Assembly (NCBI GenBank): GCA_023410055.1
Contig: JAEYQK010000088.1
Span: 1-64,000, forward strand
Source of the DNA: Acidobacteriota bacterium
Lineage (GTDB): Bacteria; Acidobacteriota; Terriglobia; Terriglobales; Acidobacteriaceae
Reading direction: 5' to 3'
Length of the DNA stretch: 64,000 nucleotides
Made by a program: the position numbers and the translations under genes. The first letter of the stretch is position 1, and every line of letters starts with the position of its first letter. The notes under the pieces were generated by a model, which saw only the letters and a list, made by a program, of their open reading frames with translations, searched no databases and was not told the DNA's origin. Below, piece after piece: positions 25,600 to 34,435 of the stretch.

Positions 25600-26061
25600 A
25601 TGTTGCTCGCATATCGGCTGGTCAAGCTGATTGAGGCCCATGCAGACCAGTTGGCGGCAGGGGTCTTCGAGAGACTGCAAAGTTGTTCTAAAACCAGCGC
25701 TTTCCGCAATGTTCCCGCGGACGAGTTTAAGCAACGCGTTTACGAGATTTATCACTGCCTGGGAGATTGGCTGCTGGGCAAGGCCGAGTCTGAAATCGAA
25801 AAGCGCTATACGGAGATAGGGCGCAGGCGTGCCGAGCAGGGAGTGCCACTGAGCCAGGTGATATGGGCCATCAATCTGGCCAAGCGGTACCTCCTTGAGT
25901 TTCTCGCCGAGCAAGTAGGACCAGAGAAGACGGCGGAGATCTTCGGGGAGTTGGAAGTCTTGCAGTTGCTGGAGCAGTTTTTTGATCGTGCGAGTTATTA
26001 CGCGGCAATAGGTTACGAGAGCACCCACGCGCCTCTCGTGGCCAGAGCGGCAGGGCAGTAA
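25600..26061 (+). CDS. RsbRD-N-like all-alpha protein
   Basis: A 153-residue, fully helical protein with no membrane segment. YRLVKLIEAHADQLA, ERRRAEQGVPLSQV-like text (RRRAEQGVPLSQVIWAI) and the LEQFFDRASYYAAIGYE end match the RsbRD N-terminal (globin-like sensor) family, here standing alone without a STAS or kinase domain. GGAGG lies eight bases before ATG 25600. It could be a sensor or partner for a sigma-regulation system, but no STAS, kinase or phosphatase gene is nearby. Confidence 0.65.
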   Translation: MLLAYRLVKLIEAHADQLAAGVFERLQSCSKTSAFRNVPADEFKQRVYEIYHCLGDWLLGKAESEIEKRYTEIGRRRAEQGVPLSQVIWAINLAKRYLLEFLAEQVGPEKTAEIFGELEVLQLLEQFFDRASYYAAIGYESTHAPLVARAAGQ

Positions 26062-26067
26062 TTTAAG

Positions 26068-26105
26068 AACCCGCTCAAGCCAACATCGGGCTTGAACGGG
26101 CCACC
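26068..26105. repeat. CTCAAGCC/GGCTTGA palindrome family, copy 2
   Basis: CCGCTCAAGCC / GGCTTGAACGG plus GGCCACC. It matches 16231-16267 except in the loop. It lies between the RsbRD-N gene and the CoA-transferase gene. Confidence 0.75.
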
Positions 26106-26180
26106 GATAACGTCGCTACGCTGGCAAAGTCGTATTGGGAATCCTAAATAGCTGTTGCGTGGGTGGAGAGCAATGAGTGA

Positions 26181-27539
26181 ATGGCCTGGAATGACGATTA
26201 CAAGCGCAAAGTGACGACGGCTGCCGACGCGGTGCGCTGCATCGAGTCCGGCATGAGGGTCTGGATTCACGCAAACAGCGCCTACCCGCAGGTGCTGGTG
26301 GACGCCATGACCGAGCGTGCGCCTTTCCTGCGCGATGTGGAAGTCGCACACCTGCTTACCTCTGGGAACGCCAGCTACACGGAACCACAGTTTGCAAAAA
26401 GCTTTCGGCACAACGCGCTGTTCATGGGCGCCGGTATTCGCGAAGCCGTAAATAGTGGGCGCGCGGATTGCATTCCGATTCACCTGAGCGAGATCGAGGA
26501 CCTGTTTCTCTCAGGCCAGATGCCGATCGACGTTTGCATGATCCAGGTGTCGCCGCCGGACTCGCACGGATTCTGTTCGCTAGGTGTAGCCGTTGAGACG
26601 ACGCTGACGGCTGCGAAGTGTGCGCACTACGTTATCGCGCAGGTCAACGACCAGATGCCGCGGACCTACGGCAACAGCTTCATCCATGTGAACGAGATCG
26701 ATGCATTCGTCGAGACTTCGGTCCCGCTGGTGGAGGCGCACAAGGTAGAAACGACCGATGTTTGCCGCGCGATCGCCAAGCACGCAGCTTCACTCATCGA
26801 CGACGGGTGCACTCTACAGACCGGTATCGGCGGGATTCCGGACGCGATCCTACCTTATTTAATGGACCGCAAGGACCTGGGGGTTCATACCGAAACGCTC
26901 GGGGATGGGGCAATCCCGCTGATTGAGGCCGGGGTAATAAACGGCCGCAGAAAAACTTTTCATCCCAACAAGATACTTCTGGGCTTCGTTCTAGGTACGC
27001 GGAAGCTTTACAATTTTGTAGATAACAATCCGCTGTTTGAGTTCCAGCCGAACGCGTACATCAACGATCCGTTCAACGTCGCACGGAACGACAACATGAT
27101 CGCTATCAACTCGGCGGTGGAGATCGACATCACCGGGCAGGTTTGCGCCGATTCGGTCGGCACAAAGTTCCTGAGCGGCTTTGGCGGACAGGTAGACTTT
27201 ATTTACGGGGCGTCGCGGTCAAAGGGCGGCAAAGCGATTATTGCACTGCCATCGACAGCGAAGAACGATACGGTATCGCGCATTGTTCCCATGCTGCGCC
27301 AGGGGTCGGGCGTGGTGACGTCACGCGCGCACGTTCATTATGTGATCACCGAATACGGCATCGCGTACCTGCACGGACGAAGTATCCGGCAGCGGGCCGA
27401 GGCGCTGATTCAGATCGCTCATCCGAAGTTCCGCAACGAGTTGTACGAATATTGCGAACGCAACAACTGGCTGCCGGCGCGTCCGGGATCGAAGGAAGCG
27501 AAGGCGGCCGAAGAAGCGTTTGCAGCGAGTGTGAGGTAA
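26181..27539 (+). CDS. Acetyl-CoA hydrolase/transferase-family CoA transferase
   Basis: A 452-residue protein of the acetyl-CoA hydrolase/transferase family (4-hydroxybutyrate CoA-transferase-like). GIGGIPDAIL near 213, ETLGDGAIPLIEAG near 240 and INSAVEIDITGQV near 312 (the family's covalent Glu region) are present, with GGQVDFIYGA and the C-terminal ITEYGIAYLHG. The enzyme moves CoA between acids such as acetate and longer acyl groups. It heads an operon: the oxidoreductase delta subunit begins two bases after its stop. It probably swaps CoA on the product of that enzyme. Cytoplasmic; exact acyl donor unknown. Confidence 0.85.
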   Translation: MAWNDDYKRKVTTAADAVRCIESGMRVWIHANSAYPQVLVDAMTERAPFLRDVEVAHLLTSGNASYTEPQFAKSFRHNALFMGAGIREAVNSGRADCIPIHLSEIEDLFLSGQMPIDVCMIQVSPPDSHGFCSLGVAVETTLTAAKCAHYVIAQVNDQMPRTYGNSFIHVNEIDAFVETSVPLVEAHKVETTDVCRAIAKHAASLIDDGCTLQTGIGGIPDAILPYLMDRKDLGVHTETLGDGAIPLIEAGVINGRRKTFHPNKILLGFVLGTRKLYNFVDNNPLFEFQPNAYINDPFNVARNDNMIAINSAVEIDITGQVCADSVGTKFLSGFGGQVDFIYGASRSKGGKAIIALPSTAKNDTVSRIVPMLRQGSGVVTSRAHVHYVITEYGIAYLHGRSIRQRAEALIQIAHPKFRNELYEYCERNNWLPARPGSKEAKAAEEAFAASVR

Positions 27540-27541
27540 CA

Positions 27542-27811
27542 ATGGCCGGTCCATCACGGGGTAACATCAAGGTCAATACGGACGAGTGTAAAGGCTGCGG
27601 GTTGTGCGTTGAATCCTGCCCGCCCAAGGTCCTCGAGCTAGAGCACACCCTCAACCCATTTGGCGTCCACCCGGCGCACTACAAGGGTGAGGGCTGCACG
27701 GGATGCGGAATCTGTTTCTATTGCTGTCCGGAGCCGGGAGCGATCACGGTGTATCGACTGGTCGCGCAGAAGGCCAATAATAAGGAGGCAGTGCATGCGG
27801 CAACTGTGTAA
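27542..27811 (+). CDS. 2-oxoacid:ferredoxin oxidoreductase delta subunit (two 4Fe-4S)
   Basis: An 89-residue ferredoxin. CKGCGLCVESCPP and CTGCGICFYCCPEPGA give two 4Fe-4S clusters. It starts at ATG 27542, with GAGGT a few bases upstream inside the preceding gene's end. Its 3' end overlaps the alpha-subunit start by 17 bases, which suggests coupled translation. It passes electrons from the TPP subunit to ferredoxin. Confidence 0.88.
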   Translation: MAGPSRGNIKVNTDECKGCGLCVESCPPKVLELEHTLNPFGVHPAHYKGEGCTGCGICFYCCPEPGAITVYRLVAQKANNKEAVHAATV

Positions 27812-28847
27812 GGGAAACGTCGCCGTGGTGAAGGGCGCCGTGCTCGCCGGATGCAAGTCCTACTACGGATATCCGATCACGCCGGCCAGCGAAATCGCGG
27901 AGTATGCGGCGCTCTATCTGCCGCAGGTTGGCGGAACGTTCGTGCAGGCCGAGAGCGAAGTTGCGGCGATCAACATGTGCTACGGCGCGGCGGGCGCGGG
28001 CGAACGCACGATGACCGCTTCTTCCGGACCGGGCATGAGCTTGATGATGGAAGGCATGTCGTATATTGCTACGGCTGAGCTGCCGGTTGTGGTTGCCGAC
28101 ATCATGCGCGCCGGACCGGGGCTGGGCAACATTGGCCCTGAACAGGGCGACTACTTCCAGATCGTCAAGGGCGGCGGCCACGGGTGCTATCGCAATATTG
28201 TGCTCGCTCCGGCGTCGGTGCAGGAGATGTGCGATCTGACCAAGCTCGCGTTCGAGTTAGCGGACAAGTACCGTAACCCTGTGGTCGTGCTGGCAGACGG
28301 TGCGCTCGGCCAGATGATGGAACCACTGGAGATCGAAGACGTCGAACTGACCGCTCCCGACAAGCCGTGGGCGGTGAAGGGCACGGTAGATACACGCGAC
28401 AACCTGATCTGCTCCATCGACCTCGTCCCCGAAGAGATGGAAGAGCGCGTGACGAAGATCCACGCCAAGTACAAGAAGTGCGAAGAGAACGAAATTCGAT
28501 TCGAAACGTATCTGGCTGACGATGCGGAAATACTGCTGATCGGTTACGGCGTCGTCTCGCGCGTGCTGCGCTCGGCGGTTGACGAAGCGCGCGCGCAGGG
28601 CATGAAAGTTGGTTTGTTCCGTCCGATTACGCTGTGGCCGTATCCGTCGAAGGCGCTGGCGCAGGTCGCGTCGAAAGTGCGCTCGGTGCTGGTGGTCGAG
28701 ATGAGCACCGGCCAGATGGTCGAGGACGTTCGTCTGGCCATCAACGGCAAAGTGCCGGTCGATTTCTATGGGCGATGGGGTGGCGTGGTCCCCTCGGTCG
28801 CTGAGATTCAAGCTGAGTTGCTCAACCGCATGGTCGCGACGGTGTAA
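27795..28847 (+). CDS. 2-oxoacid:ferredoxin oxidoreductase alpha subunit (VorB/KorA type)
   Basis: A 350-residue alpha subunit. GYPITPASEIAEY near 26, FVQAESEVAAIN near 50, SSGPGMSLMMEG and the GRWGGVVPS tail are conserved. ATG 27795 follows GGAGG by six bases; the longer frame upstream belongs to the delta gene. The layout and the alpha sequence look like 2-oxoisovalerate (VOR) or 2-oxoglutarate (KOR) enzymes. The operon's CoA transferase suits a branched-chain or similar acyl-CoA product. Oxidises the 2-oxoacid with CoA and reduces ferredoxin. Confidence 0.87.
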   Translation: MRQLCKGNVAVVKGAVLAGCKSYYGYPITPASEIAEYAALYLPQVGGTFVQAESEVAAINMCYGAAGAGERTMTASSGPGMSLMMEGMSYIATAELPVVVADIMRAGPGLGNIGPEQGDYFQIVKGGGHGCYRNIVLAPASVQEMCDLTKLAFELADKYRNPVVVLADGALGQMMEPLEIEDVELTAPDKPWAVKGTVDTRDNLICSIDLVPEEMEERVTKIHAKYKKCEENEIRFETYLADDAEILLIGYGVVSRVLRSAVDEARAQGMKVGLFRPITLWPYPSKALAQVASKVRSVLVVEMSTGQMVEDVRLAINGKVPVDFYGRWGGVVPSVAEIQAELLNRMVATV

Positions 28848-28857
28848 GGGAGAGACT

Positions 28858-30324
28858 GTGATCGAATACGAAGTGGTAAATTCCAGAGCCGAGTGTTTTT
28901 ACGATAAATTCGAGCGCAAGGCCGACCTCCAGCACCAGACGCACTATTGTCCCGGTTGCGGACACGGTGTCGTTCACAAGTTGATTGCCGAGGCGATCGA
29001 CGAGCTCGGGTTGAAGAACGACACGATTTTCGTTTCGCCGGTCGGTTGCTCGGTCTTCGCCTACTACTACTTTCAGACGAGCAACGTTCAGGCCGCTCAC
29101 GGACGCGCACCAGCCGTGGCAACGGGCGTGAACCGTGCGCACCCGGACAAGGTCGTTATCGCTTATCAGGGTGACGGCGATCTGGCTGCCATCGGTACCG
29201 CCGAGATCGTTCACGCGGCGAATCGCGGTGAGAAGATCGCAGTGTTCTTCGTGAACAATGCCATCTACGGCATGACCGGCGGGCAGCTGGCTCCGACCAC
29301 GCTTGTTGGACAGACGTCGACGACGAGCCCATGGGGACGCAACCCCGGCAACGAAGGCTTCCCGGTTCACGTGAGCGAAATGCTCGCGCAGTTGAAGGCG
29401 CCCGTTTACATCGAACGCGTTGCGCTGTCGGATAACAAGAACATTATCAAGGCGCGCAAGGCTGTGCGAAAAGCGCTGGAACTGCAGAAACAGCGCGCCG
29501 GATTCACGCTGGTCGAAATACTTTCGCCGTGCCCGACGATCTGGAAGAAGGATCCGGTGAAAGCGCGTGAGTGGGTGGCCGAGAAGATGATCCCGGTTTT
29601 CCCGCTGGGCGTTTACCGCGACCAGAAGGCAGAACTGCCCGACGTTCCGAAGCCGCCGCAGCGGTCGATTCCCGAGGTCCTGGGTATCAAGAAAGAAGCT
29701 GAGCCTCTGACGGCGACGGATCGCGCTGCCGCGAAACATCAGACCAAGCCGATCAGCGCCAAGATCGCCGGCTTCGGTGGACAAGGTGTGCTGCTGCTGG
29801 GCCAGATCATGGCCGAGATGGGCATGCGCGAGCACATGGAAGTCAGCTGGCTGCCATCGTACGGACCAGAGATGCGCAGCGGTTCGGCGCACTGCCACGT
29901 CTGCCTCGAACACGATCGCATCGGCTCGCCGTTTGTTGCGAATCCGGACGCGCTGATCGCCATGAACGAGATTTCGATCCGCAAGTTTGGCCCCGAGGTC
30001 AAACAGGGCGGCGTCATTCTTTATAACCGCGACACCGTACCCGAGGGCTTCACGGCACCTCAAGCGCGTGTCATCTGCATACCGGCCGCGGAAATTGCCG
30101 ATCTGCTCGGCTCCGCCAAGGTCACGAACATCGTGCTGCTCGGCGCGCTTCTGGAAGAAACCGGCGCGCTGCCCATGGAGACCGCCGTCAAAGTCCTCGA
30201 AGCGATGGTCAAGAACAAGACCATTCTGGAGCTGGACAAGAAGGCACTCGAAGCGGGAGCCGATTACGTCCGCAAGAATGTCCGCGTCGGCGCGGTATCG
30301 CAGCCGGACGGGTGCGGATACTAG
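28858..30324 (+). CDS. 2-oxoacid:ferredoxin oxidoreductase, fused beta and gamma subunits
   Basis: A 488-residue protein joining two usually separate subunits. Residues 1-285 are the TPP-binding beta subunit: CPGCGHG at 31-37, GDGD at 105-108, and GGQLAPTT downstream. A charged linker (about 250-297) leads to a gamma domain beginning KIAGFGGQGVLLLG, with SYGPEMRSGSAHCHV. GTG 28858 is the start: GGGAGAG precedes it and the earlier frame runs over the alpha gene. With the delta and alpha genes it makes a complete four-function enzyme. A hairpin terminator follows. Confidence 0.9.
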   Translation: MIEYEVVNSRAECFYDKFERKADLQHQTHYCPGCGHGVVHKLIAEAIDELGLKNDTIFVSPVGCSVFAYYYFQTSNVQAAHGRAPAVATGVNRAHPDKVVIAYQGDGDLAAIGTAEIVHAANRGEKIAVFFVNNAIYGMTGGQLAPTTLVGQTSTTSPWGRNPGNEGFPVHVSEMLAQLKAPVYIERVALSDNKNIIKARKAVRKALELQKQRAGFTLVEILSPCPTIWKKDPVKAREWVAEKMIPVFPLGVYRDQKAELPDVPKPPQRSIPEVLGIKKEAEPLTATDRAAAKHQTKPISAKIAGFGGQGVLLLGQIMAEMGMREHMEVSWLPSYGPEMRSGSAHCHVCLEHDRIGSPFVANPDALIAMNEISIRKFGPEVKQGGVILYNRDTVPEGFTAPQARVICIPAAEIADLLGSAKVTNIVLLGALLEETGALPMETAVKVLEAMVKNKTILELDKKALEAGADYVRKNVRVGAVSQPDGCGY

Positions 30325-30377
30325 AAGCAATCAGCAATAGCAGTTAGCAATCAGTTTGTACGTCCATTGGTGAAAAC

Positions 30378-30406
30378 GCCCCGGCAGAAATGCCGGGGCC
30401 TTTTTT
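30378..30406 (+). terminator. Intrinsic terminator of the oxidoreductase operon
   Basis: GCCCCGGCA-GAAA-TGCCGGGGC gives a 9-bp stem with a GAAA tetraloop, then CTTTTTT. It lies 54 bases after the fused beta/gamma gene and before the next gene on the same strand. Confidence 0.92.
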
Positions 30407-30463
30407 GCACGAGACATTTGCGTAATGCCGCGTAACATATGTTCGTGCGTGCCGGAGGCGTTT

Positions 30464-31141
30464 ATGTCATCTGCGAATCGAACTACCGGGCTGCTTCTAG
30501 TTCTCGTGTTGCTGTCCTCCTGCATGGCCTTTGCCTGCTCGGTGGTGGTCATTCGCGAAACCGCGAAAGTGTCTCGTCACGTGGTCGTCGGCTTGTCTTA
30601 CGAAGGAACGCCGGTAAAGGACATCGAGCTTTCTGTCGTCGAGAAGAGTACAGGCAAGCTTGTGCAGAAGGTGACGACCGACGCGCATGGCTCGACGCAC
30701 ATCGAGAATCTTGTGCCCGGCGCATATACGATCAAATCGCCAGTTTCGGACGACAAGGAAATCATTGTCAGCGACGAAGAAGAAGCATCCACTTTGCAGA
30801 TATCTGCCTTCCTTGAGCGGCGGCCAATGAGACTTGCCTCGTTCAAAGCAATAATCACGGATCCAACTGGCGCAGTGGTTCCAGGTGCGGTAGTGGTCCT
30901 TGAAACGTTGGATGGCGTTACGCCGATCGCGGCGGGAACGACCGACTCCGCCGGCAGAATTAAGCTCGATTTAAGACCGGGCACGTACCGGATGCGCGTC
31001 GGAGTGCAAGGCTTTAAGACGCCCAGCGTACCAGTTCAAATCGCGAATGATGGCTGGCCCAGTTTCCGGCTTCAGTTAGTGCTCGGCGGCTGTCCTTCGG
31101 GCGACCCAAACCAGGAATGGCTTTTCAAGCCGGGAGAATGA
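30464..31141 (+). CDS. Exported carboxypeptidase-regulatory-like protein, likely lipoprotein
   Basis: A 225-residue protein. ATG 30464 is chosen because GGAGG lies seven bases upstream; the frame also opens at 30425. The signal ends in a lipobox-like LSSC, so it may be lipid-anchored. Two beta-sandwich, CarbopepD-like repeats follow, the second clear at VPGAVVVLETLDG and RPGTYRMRVGVQGF. Such domains usually bind or stabilise envelope proteins. Function unknown. Confidence 0.65.
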   Translation: MSSANRTTGLLLVLVLLSSCMAFACSVVVIRETAKVSRHVVVGLSYEGTPVKDIELSVVEKSTGKLVQKVTTDAHGSTHIENLVPGAYTIKSPVSDDKEIIVSDEEEASTLQISAFLERRPMRLASFKAIITDPTGAVVPGAVVVLETLDGVTPIAAGTTDSAGRIKLDLRPGTYRMRVGVQGFKTPSVPVQIANDGWPSFRLQLVLGGCPSGDPNQEWLFKPGE

Positions 31142-31169
31142 GTCGCTTCTGTGTTAGCTTTTTCCTTAC

Positions 31170-31895
31170 GTGGAAAATAACTCTTACTTCAATTACTTCA
31201 CGGAAATCGAAGAGCATTTCTGCCGGCGGCGCGGGTCGGTGCTGATGGTGTCGACGCTCGACTGGGCGCTGATGGAGACGTGGAAGGATGCGGGGATTCC
31301 GCTGGAGGCCGTGCTGCGCGGGATCGACGCGGCTTTCGACAAGTACGACGCGCGTCCGCGGAAGACGCAGAAGATCAATGGGCTGGCCTATTGTTCGCAG
31401 GCGGTGCTGACCGCGGCCGAAGAGATGAAGGAGGCCGCCGTTGGCGCGACGCGTCCGGAACCGACCGAGACGGGCTTCGAGGAGCCGAACGTTGCCGAGT
31501 ATCTGAAGCGAAATGCAGAGGCATTGCAAAAGCTGCTTGGCCCTGAGTCGAAATCGACGCCGCTGCCTGAGGGAGCGCGAGGAGTGGTTGAAGATGCGTC
31601 ACGGACGCTGAGGGAACTTTCCCAACCCACATCTGCCAACAGCGGGCAGATGTGGGGCACTTTTGAAGATTTGGAGCGGCGATTGACCGTCATGGAGGAG
31701 AAGCTCTACGCGGCGCTGTTGGCGGCGACACCGGACGAGCAGATCGTCACGGTGAAGGCCGAAGCTGACCGTGAGTTGGCGCCGTACCGGAGAAAGATGA
31801 GTGGCCCGCAGATTGAGCAGTTGCACAAGCAGTATGTGCAGAAGCGGTTGCTGGAACGATATGGGCTGCCGAGGTTGAGTTTGTTCTACATGTGA
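31170..31895 (+). CDS. Conserved-looking cytosolic protein with an in-frame palindrome
   Basis: A 241-residue, mainly alpha-helical protein starting at GTG 31170. The N-terminal 80 residues (WALMETWKDAGIPLEAVLRGIDAAF, then KINGLAYCSQAV) and the charged helical C-terminus look well conserved in style, but I do not recognise a family. The middle carries a repeat-derived segment, QPTSANSGQMWGTFED, encoded by the CCCACATCTGCC palindrome at 31626-31656. Convergent with dacB, with only nine bases between the stops. Confidence 0.7.
   Translation: MENNSYFNYFTEIEEHFCRRRGSVLMVSTLDWALMETWKDAGIPLEAVLRGIDAAFDKYDARPRKTQKINGLAYCSQAVLTAAEEMKEAAVGATRPEPTETGFEEPNVAEYLKRNAEALQKLLGPESKSTPLPEGARGVVEDASRTLRELSQPTSANSGQMWGTFEDLERRLTVMEEKLYAALLAATPDEQIVTVKAEADRELAPYRRKMSGPQIEQLHKQYVQKRLLERYGLPRLSLFYM
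31626..31656. repeat. CCCACATCTGCC palindrome family, copy 3 (inside a coding sequence)
   Basis: Same hairpin as at 16360 and 20229, including the GGGGCAC end. Here it is read in frame within the gene 31170-31895 and encodes PTSANSGQMWGT. Confidence 0.88.
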
Positions 31896-31904
31896 TCGAG
31901 CGGA

Positions 31905-33503
31905 CTACTTGTGCGCGACGATCGCCTCGACAATTTGATCGATCGTTTGTAGCGCCCGTCTCGAGGTGAGATTGTGGTTGTTCGCAATGATGGAGAATGC
32001 CAGGCGTTCGCCCTTCACGGTCGTAACGAATCCTGAAAGCGCGTTTACGTGCCCAAGCGAACCAGTTTTTCCCTGCAGACGGCTGGCAACTTCCGAACTC
32101 TTGAACCGCTCACCGAGAGAACCATCCACGCCCGCTACCGGCAACGTGCTCTGATAGAATTCGCCCCACGGCTGCGTGGTCGAATACAGGAGTAGCTTGA
32201 CGATTGCGTGCGGGGTGACCAGGTTCTGGCGCGAGAGGCCGGAGCCATCGAAGAACACAAACTCATCCTGCTTGATGCCAGCATGGCCGAGGAACTGACG
32301 CTCGACCTCCAGCCCGCCTTCGATCGTGCCGGAGTTGCCGCGCTCGCGCCCAAGCAGGCGCAGCATCAGCTCAGCATGAAGATTCTGGCTGACCTTGTTG
32401 ATCACGCGCAGGTCTTCCGACAGCGGCTGCGACTCATAACTTGCCAATACCGAAGGGACCGGCTTCATCATCGAGAGCGGCGGCTTCTCGTCGCCACCGC
32501 CTGACGAGGCTGTCGTCGTCACCGTAAGCGTGTTGAGGTTCGCCAGTTCGTTATGTTTCGTGCGGTTCTCGCCGTAGATGATGATGCCGCGCTTCTCCAG
32601 CATGGCACGAAACGCCTGTGCGGCGAAGTCAGCCGAATCTTCGATAGCCAGCGCTTCGTTGGCTCCGGGATCGTCCAGCGGGATATTGCCCCACAGCGTC
32701 AGTTTGCTCGAACCCGGTTCGCGGTTGATGTATACCTTGCGCGGCCCCGTTCCCGGCGGCGTCGTGTAGATGCGGTTATCGACGCGATAGTAGTCAGCGT
32801 AAGGAATAATGCTGACGAAGGCGCGCTCGCCTTGCCGGTCTGCCGGCATGATCGTTACGAAGATCACGTTGTCGTTGATCGTCAGTGCCGAAACCGGAGC
32901 TCCCCACTCCCATACCAGATCGTCTTGCGCCCAGCCTTCACCGTAGCGCTCAAACGCGAAGTAGGAATCGTCGGCGACGATGTTTCCGTCGATGAACTTG
33001 ATGCCCTTCTGGGCCACCTGGTCGGCGAGCATCTCAAGCGCCGCCAACGCCGGCAGCTTACGTTCGGTACGCACGTTGTAGGGCAGCACGCGCCCGGACA
33101 AGTTCGGATCGCCGCGACCCACGAGCACAATGTCTCCGTTCAGCCGCCCATAGCGGTCGACCGTGCCCGTACTCTCCACCGTGGTGTGGAATTTGTAGTC
33201 TGGCCCGATGAGCGCGATCGCCGTCGCAGTCGTGAACAGCTTCGTGTTCGACGCGGGCGTGAACAGTTTCTCCGCATTCTGCTGATAGAGCACTTCTCCC
33301 GTGCCAACCGACACTACGTCAATGCCCCACGTGCCGCGAGATACATCGGGTTGCGAGAGAATCTTGTCGATCTTTGCAGCCAGAACCTTGTCGGTTTTCG
33401 GCTTTTCAGAGAACGCAGGAGCAGCCTTCTCCTCGGCCGCCGCCAGTTGGGCCAACAGCAAGAGAAGGTAAACGAACCAATGTTTAGCGAGAGTGCGGCG
33501 CAT
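31905..33503 (-). CDS. dacB: D-alanyl-D-alanine carboxypeptidase/endopeptidase (PBP4, S13 family)
   Basis: A 532-residue exported penicillin-binding protein. A signal peptide ends near AAAEE. The three serine-peptidase motifs are present: SxxK as SNTK (S85), SxN as SQN in KVSQNLHAEL, and KTG in QGKTGSLGHV. A long insert between the first two motifs matches PBP4 rather than PBP5. It trims or opens peptidoglycan cross-links in the periplasm. A Glu/Ala-rich stretch follows the signal. Confidence 0.92.
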   Translation of the reverse strand: MRRTLAKHWFVYLLLLLAQLAAAEEKAAPAFSEKPKTDKVLAAKIDKILSQPDVSRGTWGIDVVSVGTGEVLYQQNAEKLFTPASNTKLFTTATAIALIGPDYKFHTTVESTGTVDRYGRLNGDIVLVGRGDPNLSGRVLPYNVRTERKLPALAALEMLADQVAQKGIKFIDGNIVADDSYFAFERYGEGWAQDDLVWEWGAPVSALTINDNVIFVTIMPADRQGERAFVSIIPYADYYRVDNRIYTTPPGTGPRKVYINREPGSSKLTLWGNIPLDDPGANEALAIEDSADFAAQAFRAMLEKRGIIIYGENRTKHNELANLNTLTVTTTASSGGGDEKPPLSMMKPVPSVLASYESQPLSEDLRVINKVSQNLHAELMLRLLGRERGNSGTIEGGLEVERQFLGHAGIKQDEFVFFDGSGLSRQNLVTPHAIVKLLLYSTTQPWGEFYQSTLPVAGVDGSLGERFKSSEVASRLQGKTGSLGHVNALSGFVTTVKGERLAFSIIANNHNLTSRRALQTIDQIVEAIVAHK

Positions 33504-33575
33504 AACGTCAGTGTAACTAGCTGGATTTTACCATTGAATCAATAACCGAAGAGAAAATCACGAAGGGAGAAGGCT

Positions 33576-33642
33576 GGAGGGACGGGGGCTGTGCCCCGTC
33601 CAGGCGGGGGTGTCGCACCCTTCCCCGTTAGAGGAGGGTGCG
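33576..33642. repeat. Two palindromes upstream of dacB and downstream of the lipoprotein gene
   Basis: GGGACGGGGGCTGTGCCCCGTCC at about 33579-33601 is a variant of the family at 5575 and 43893. CGCACCCT...AGGGTGCG (33614-33642) belongs to the GCACCCT family. Confidence 0.75.
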
Positions 33643-33655
33643 TTCCACAACTTTA

Positions 33656-34327
33656 CTACTGCTTGATTTCTAGCGGCTGCGTCAGCTTGAACGTGAGCGC
33701 TGTCTCGGCCGGGAGCACGATGTTCTTGTTGCCCGTATAGGCCGCTCCTGCGGTTCCAGCACCAGCACCAGCCAGCGCGCCAATTGCCGCACCCTTGCCG
33801 CCGCCCGCCAGTCCGCCGATGAGCGCGCCAACACCTGCGCCACCGCCGACCATGACGCCCGTGCGCTTGCCTTTGCCCTTCTGCGAACGCGAAACGCCGG
33901 TTGTCGAGATGTCGTAGCGCTTGCCCTTGATGGTGATCGAATCAAGTACCAGTCTGAGCCTTGCGCCGCCCTTGAAGCGTCCCAACGGAGCCGCATCCGC
34001 CACGGTTCCGGTCGCTTCCGCGCCGGCTGGTATCAGCACGACGCCGTCTTTTTCGACAGGCTGCGCCAGCGATGCGGCAAACGTATCGCCGCTATTGCTG
34101 ATCTTCGATCCGACCGACTGTCCTAGCCTTACGGTCAGCACCGTCCCCTCGGGAACCGTCTTGACCTCGGCCTTCTTGCTGCCGAACAGTCCTGACTTCT
34201 CGCCCTTCTGGTCGGTCTGGCTCTGCTCGTCACCGGCTTGGCTCTGTTGATCAGGCGACTTGCTACACGCGGTAGCAAACACAATCGCAAAAACAATAAG
34301 CACGAGGCCCAATCCGCGTAGGCGCAT
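33656..34327 (-). CDS. Glycine-zipper lipoprotein
   Basis: A 223-residue protein. ATG 34327 is the start (GGGAGG four bases upstream; the longer frame to 34420 is rejected). The signal ends in a lipobox-like TAC. A beta domain (residues 60-160, GTVLTVRLGQSV, PAGAEATG) is followed by a Gly-rich segment (VGALIGGLAGGGKGAAIGALAG, given here as its key part) that looks like a glycine-zipper hairpin. The same layout recurs in 52353-52922, so the two are paralogues. Possibly an outer-membrane stress or envelope protein. Confidence 0.75.
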   Translation of the reverse strand: MRLRGLGLVLIVFAIVFATACSKSPDQQSQAGDEQSQTDQKGEKSGLFGSKKAEVKTVPEGTVLTVRLGQSVGSKISNSGDTFAASLAQPVEKDGVVLIPAGAEATGTVADAAPLGRFKGGARLRLVLDSITIKGKRYDISTTGVSRSQKGKGKRTGVMVGGGAGVGALIGGLAGGGKGAAIGALAGAGAGTAGAAYTGNKNIVLPAETALTFKLTQPLEIKQ

Positions 34328-34435
34328 GAACACCTCCCTCAACGAGCGTTGTACCAGATGCACTGCCCAGGCGCAATCAGGAATAGGTTCGTAGTACCTT
34401 CGGGGATTTCTCGTACTCATCGCATACTTCCTTTG

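Noticed and set aside
28822..30330. 502-residue minus-strand frame opposite the fused oxidoreductase subunit
   Set aside because: Antisense shadow; the plus strand has clear TPP and Fe-S motifs and good ribosome sites.
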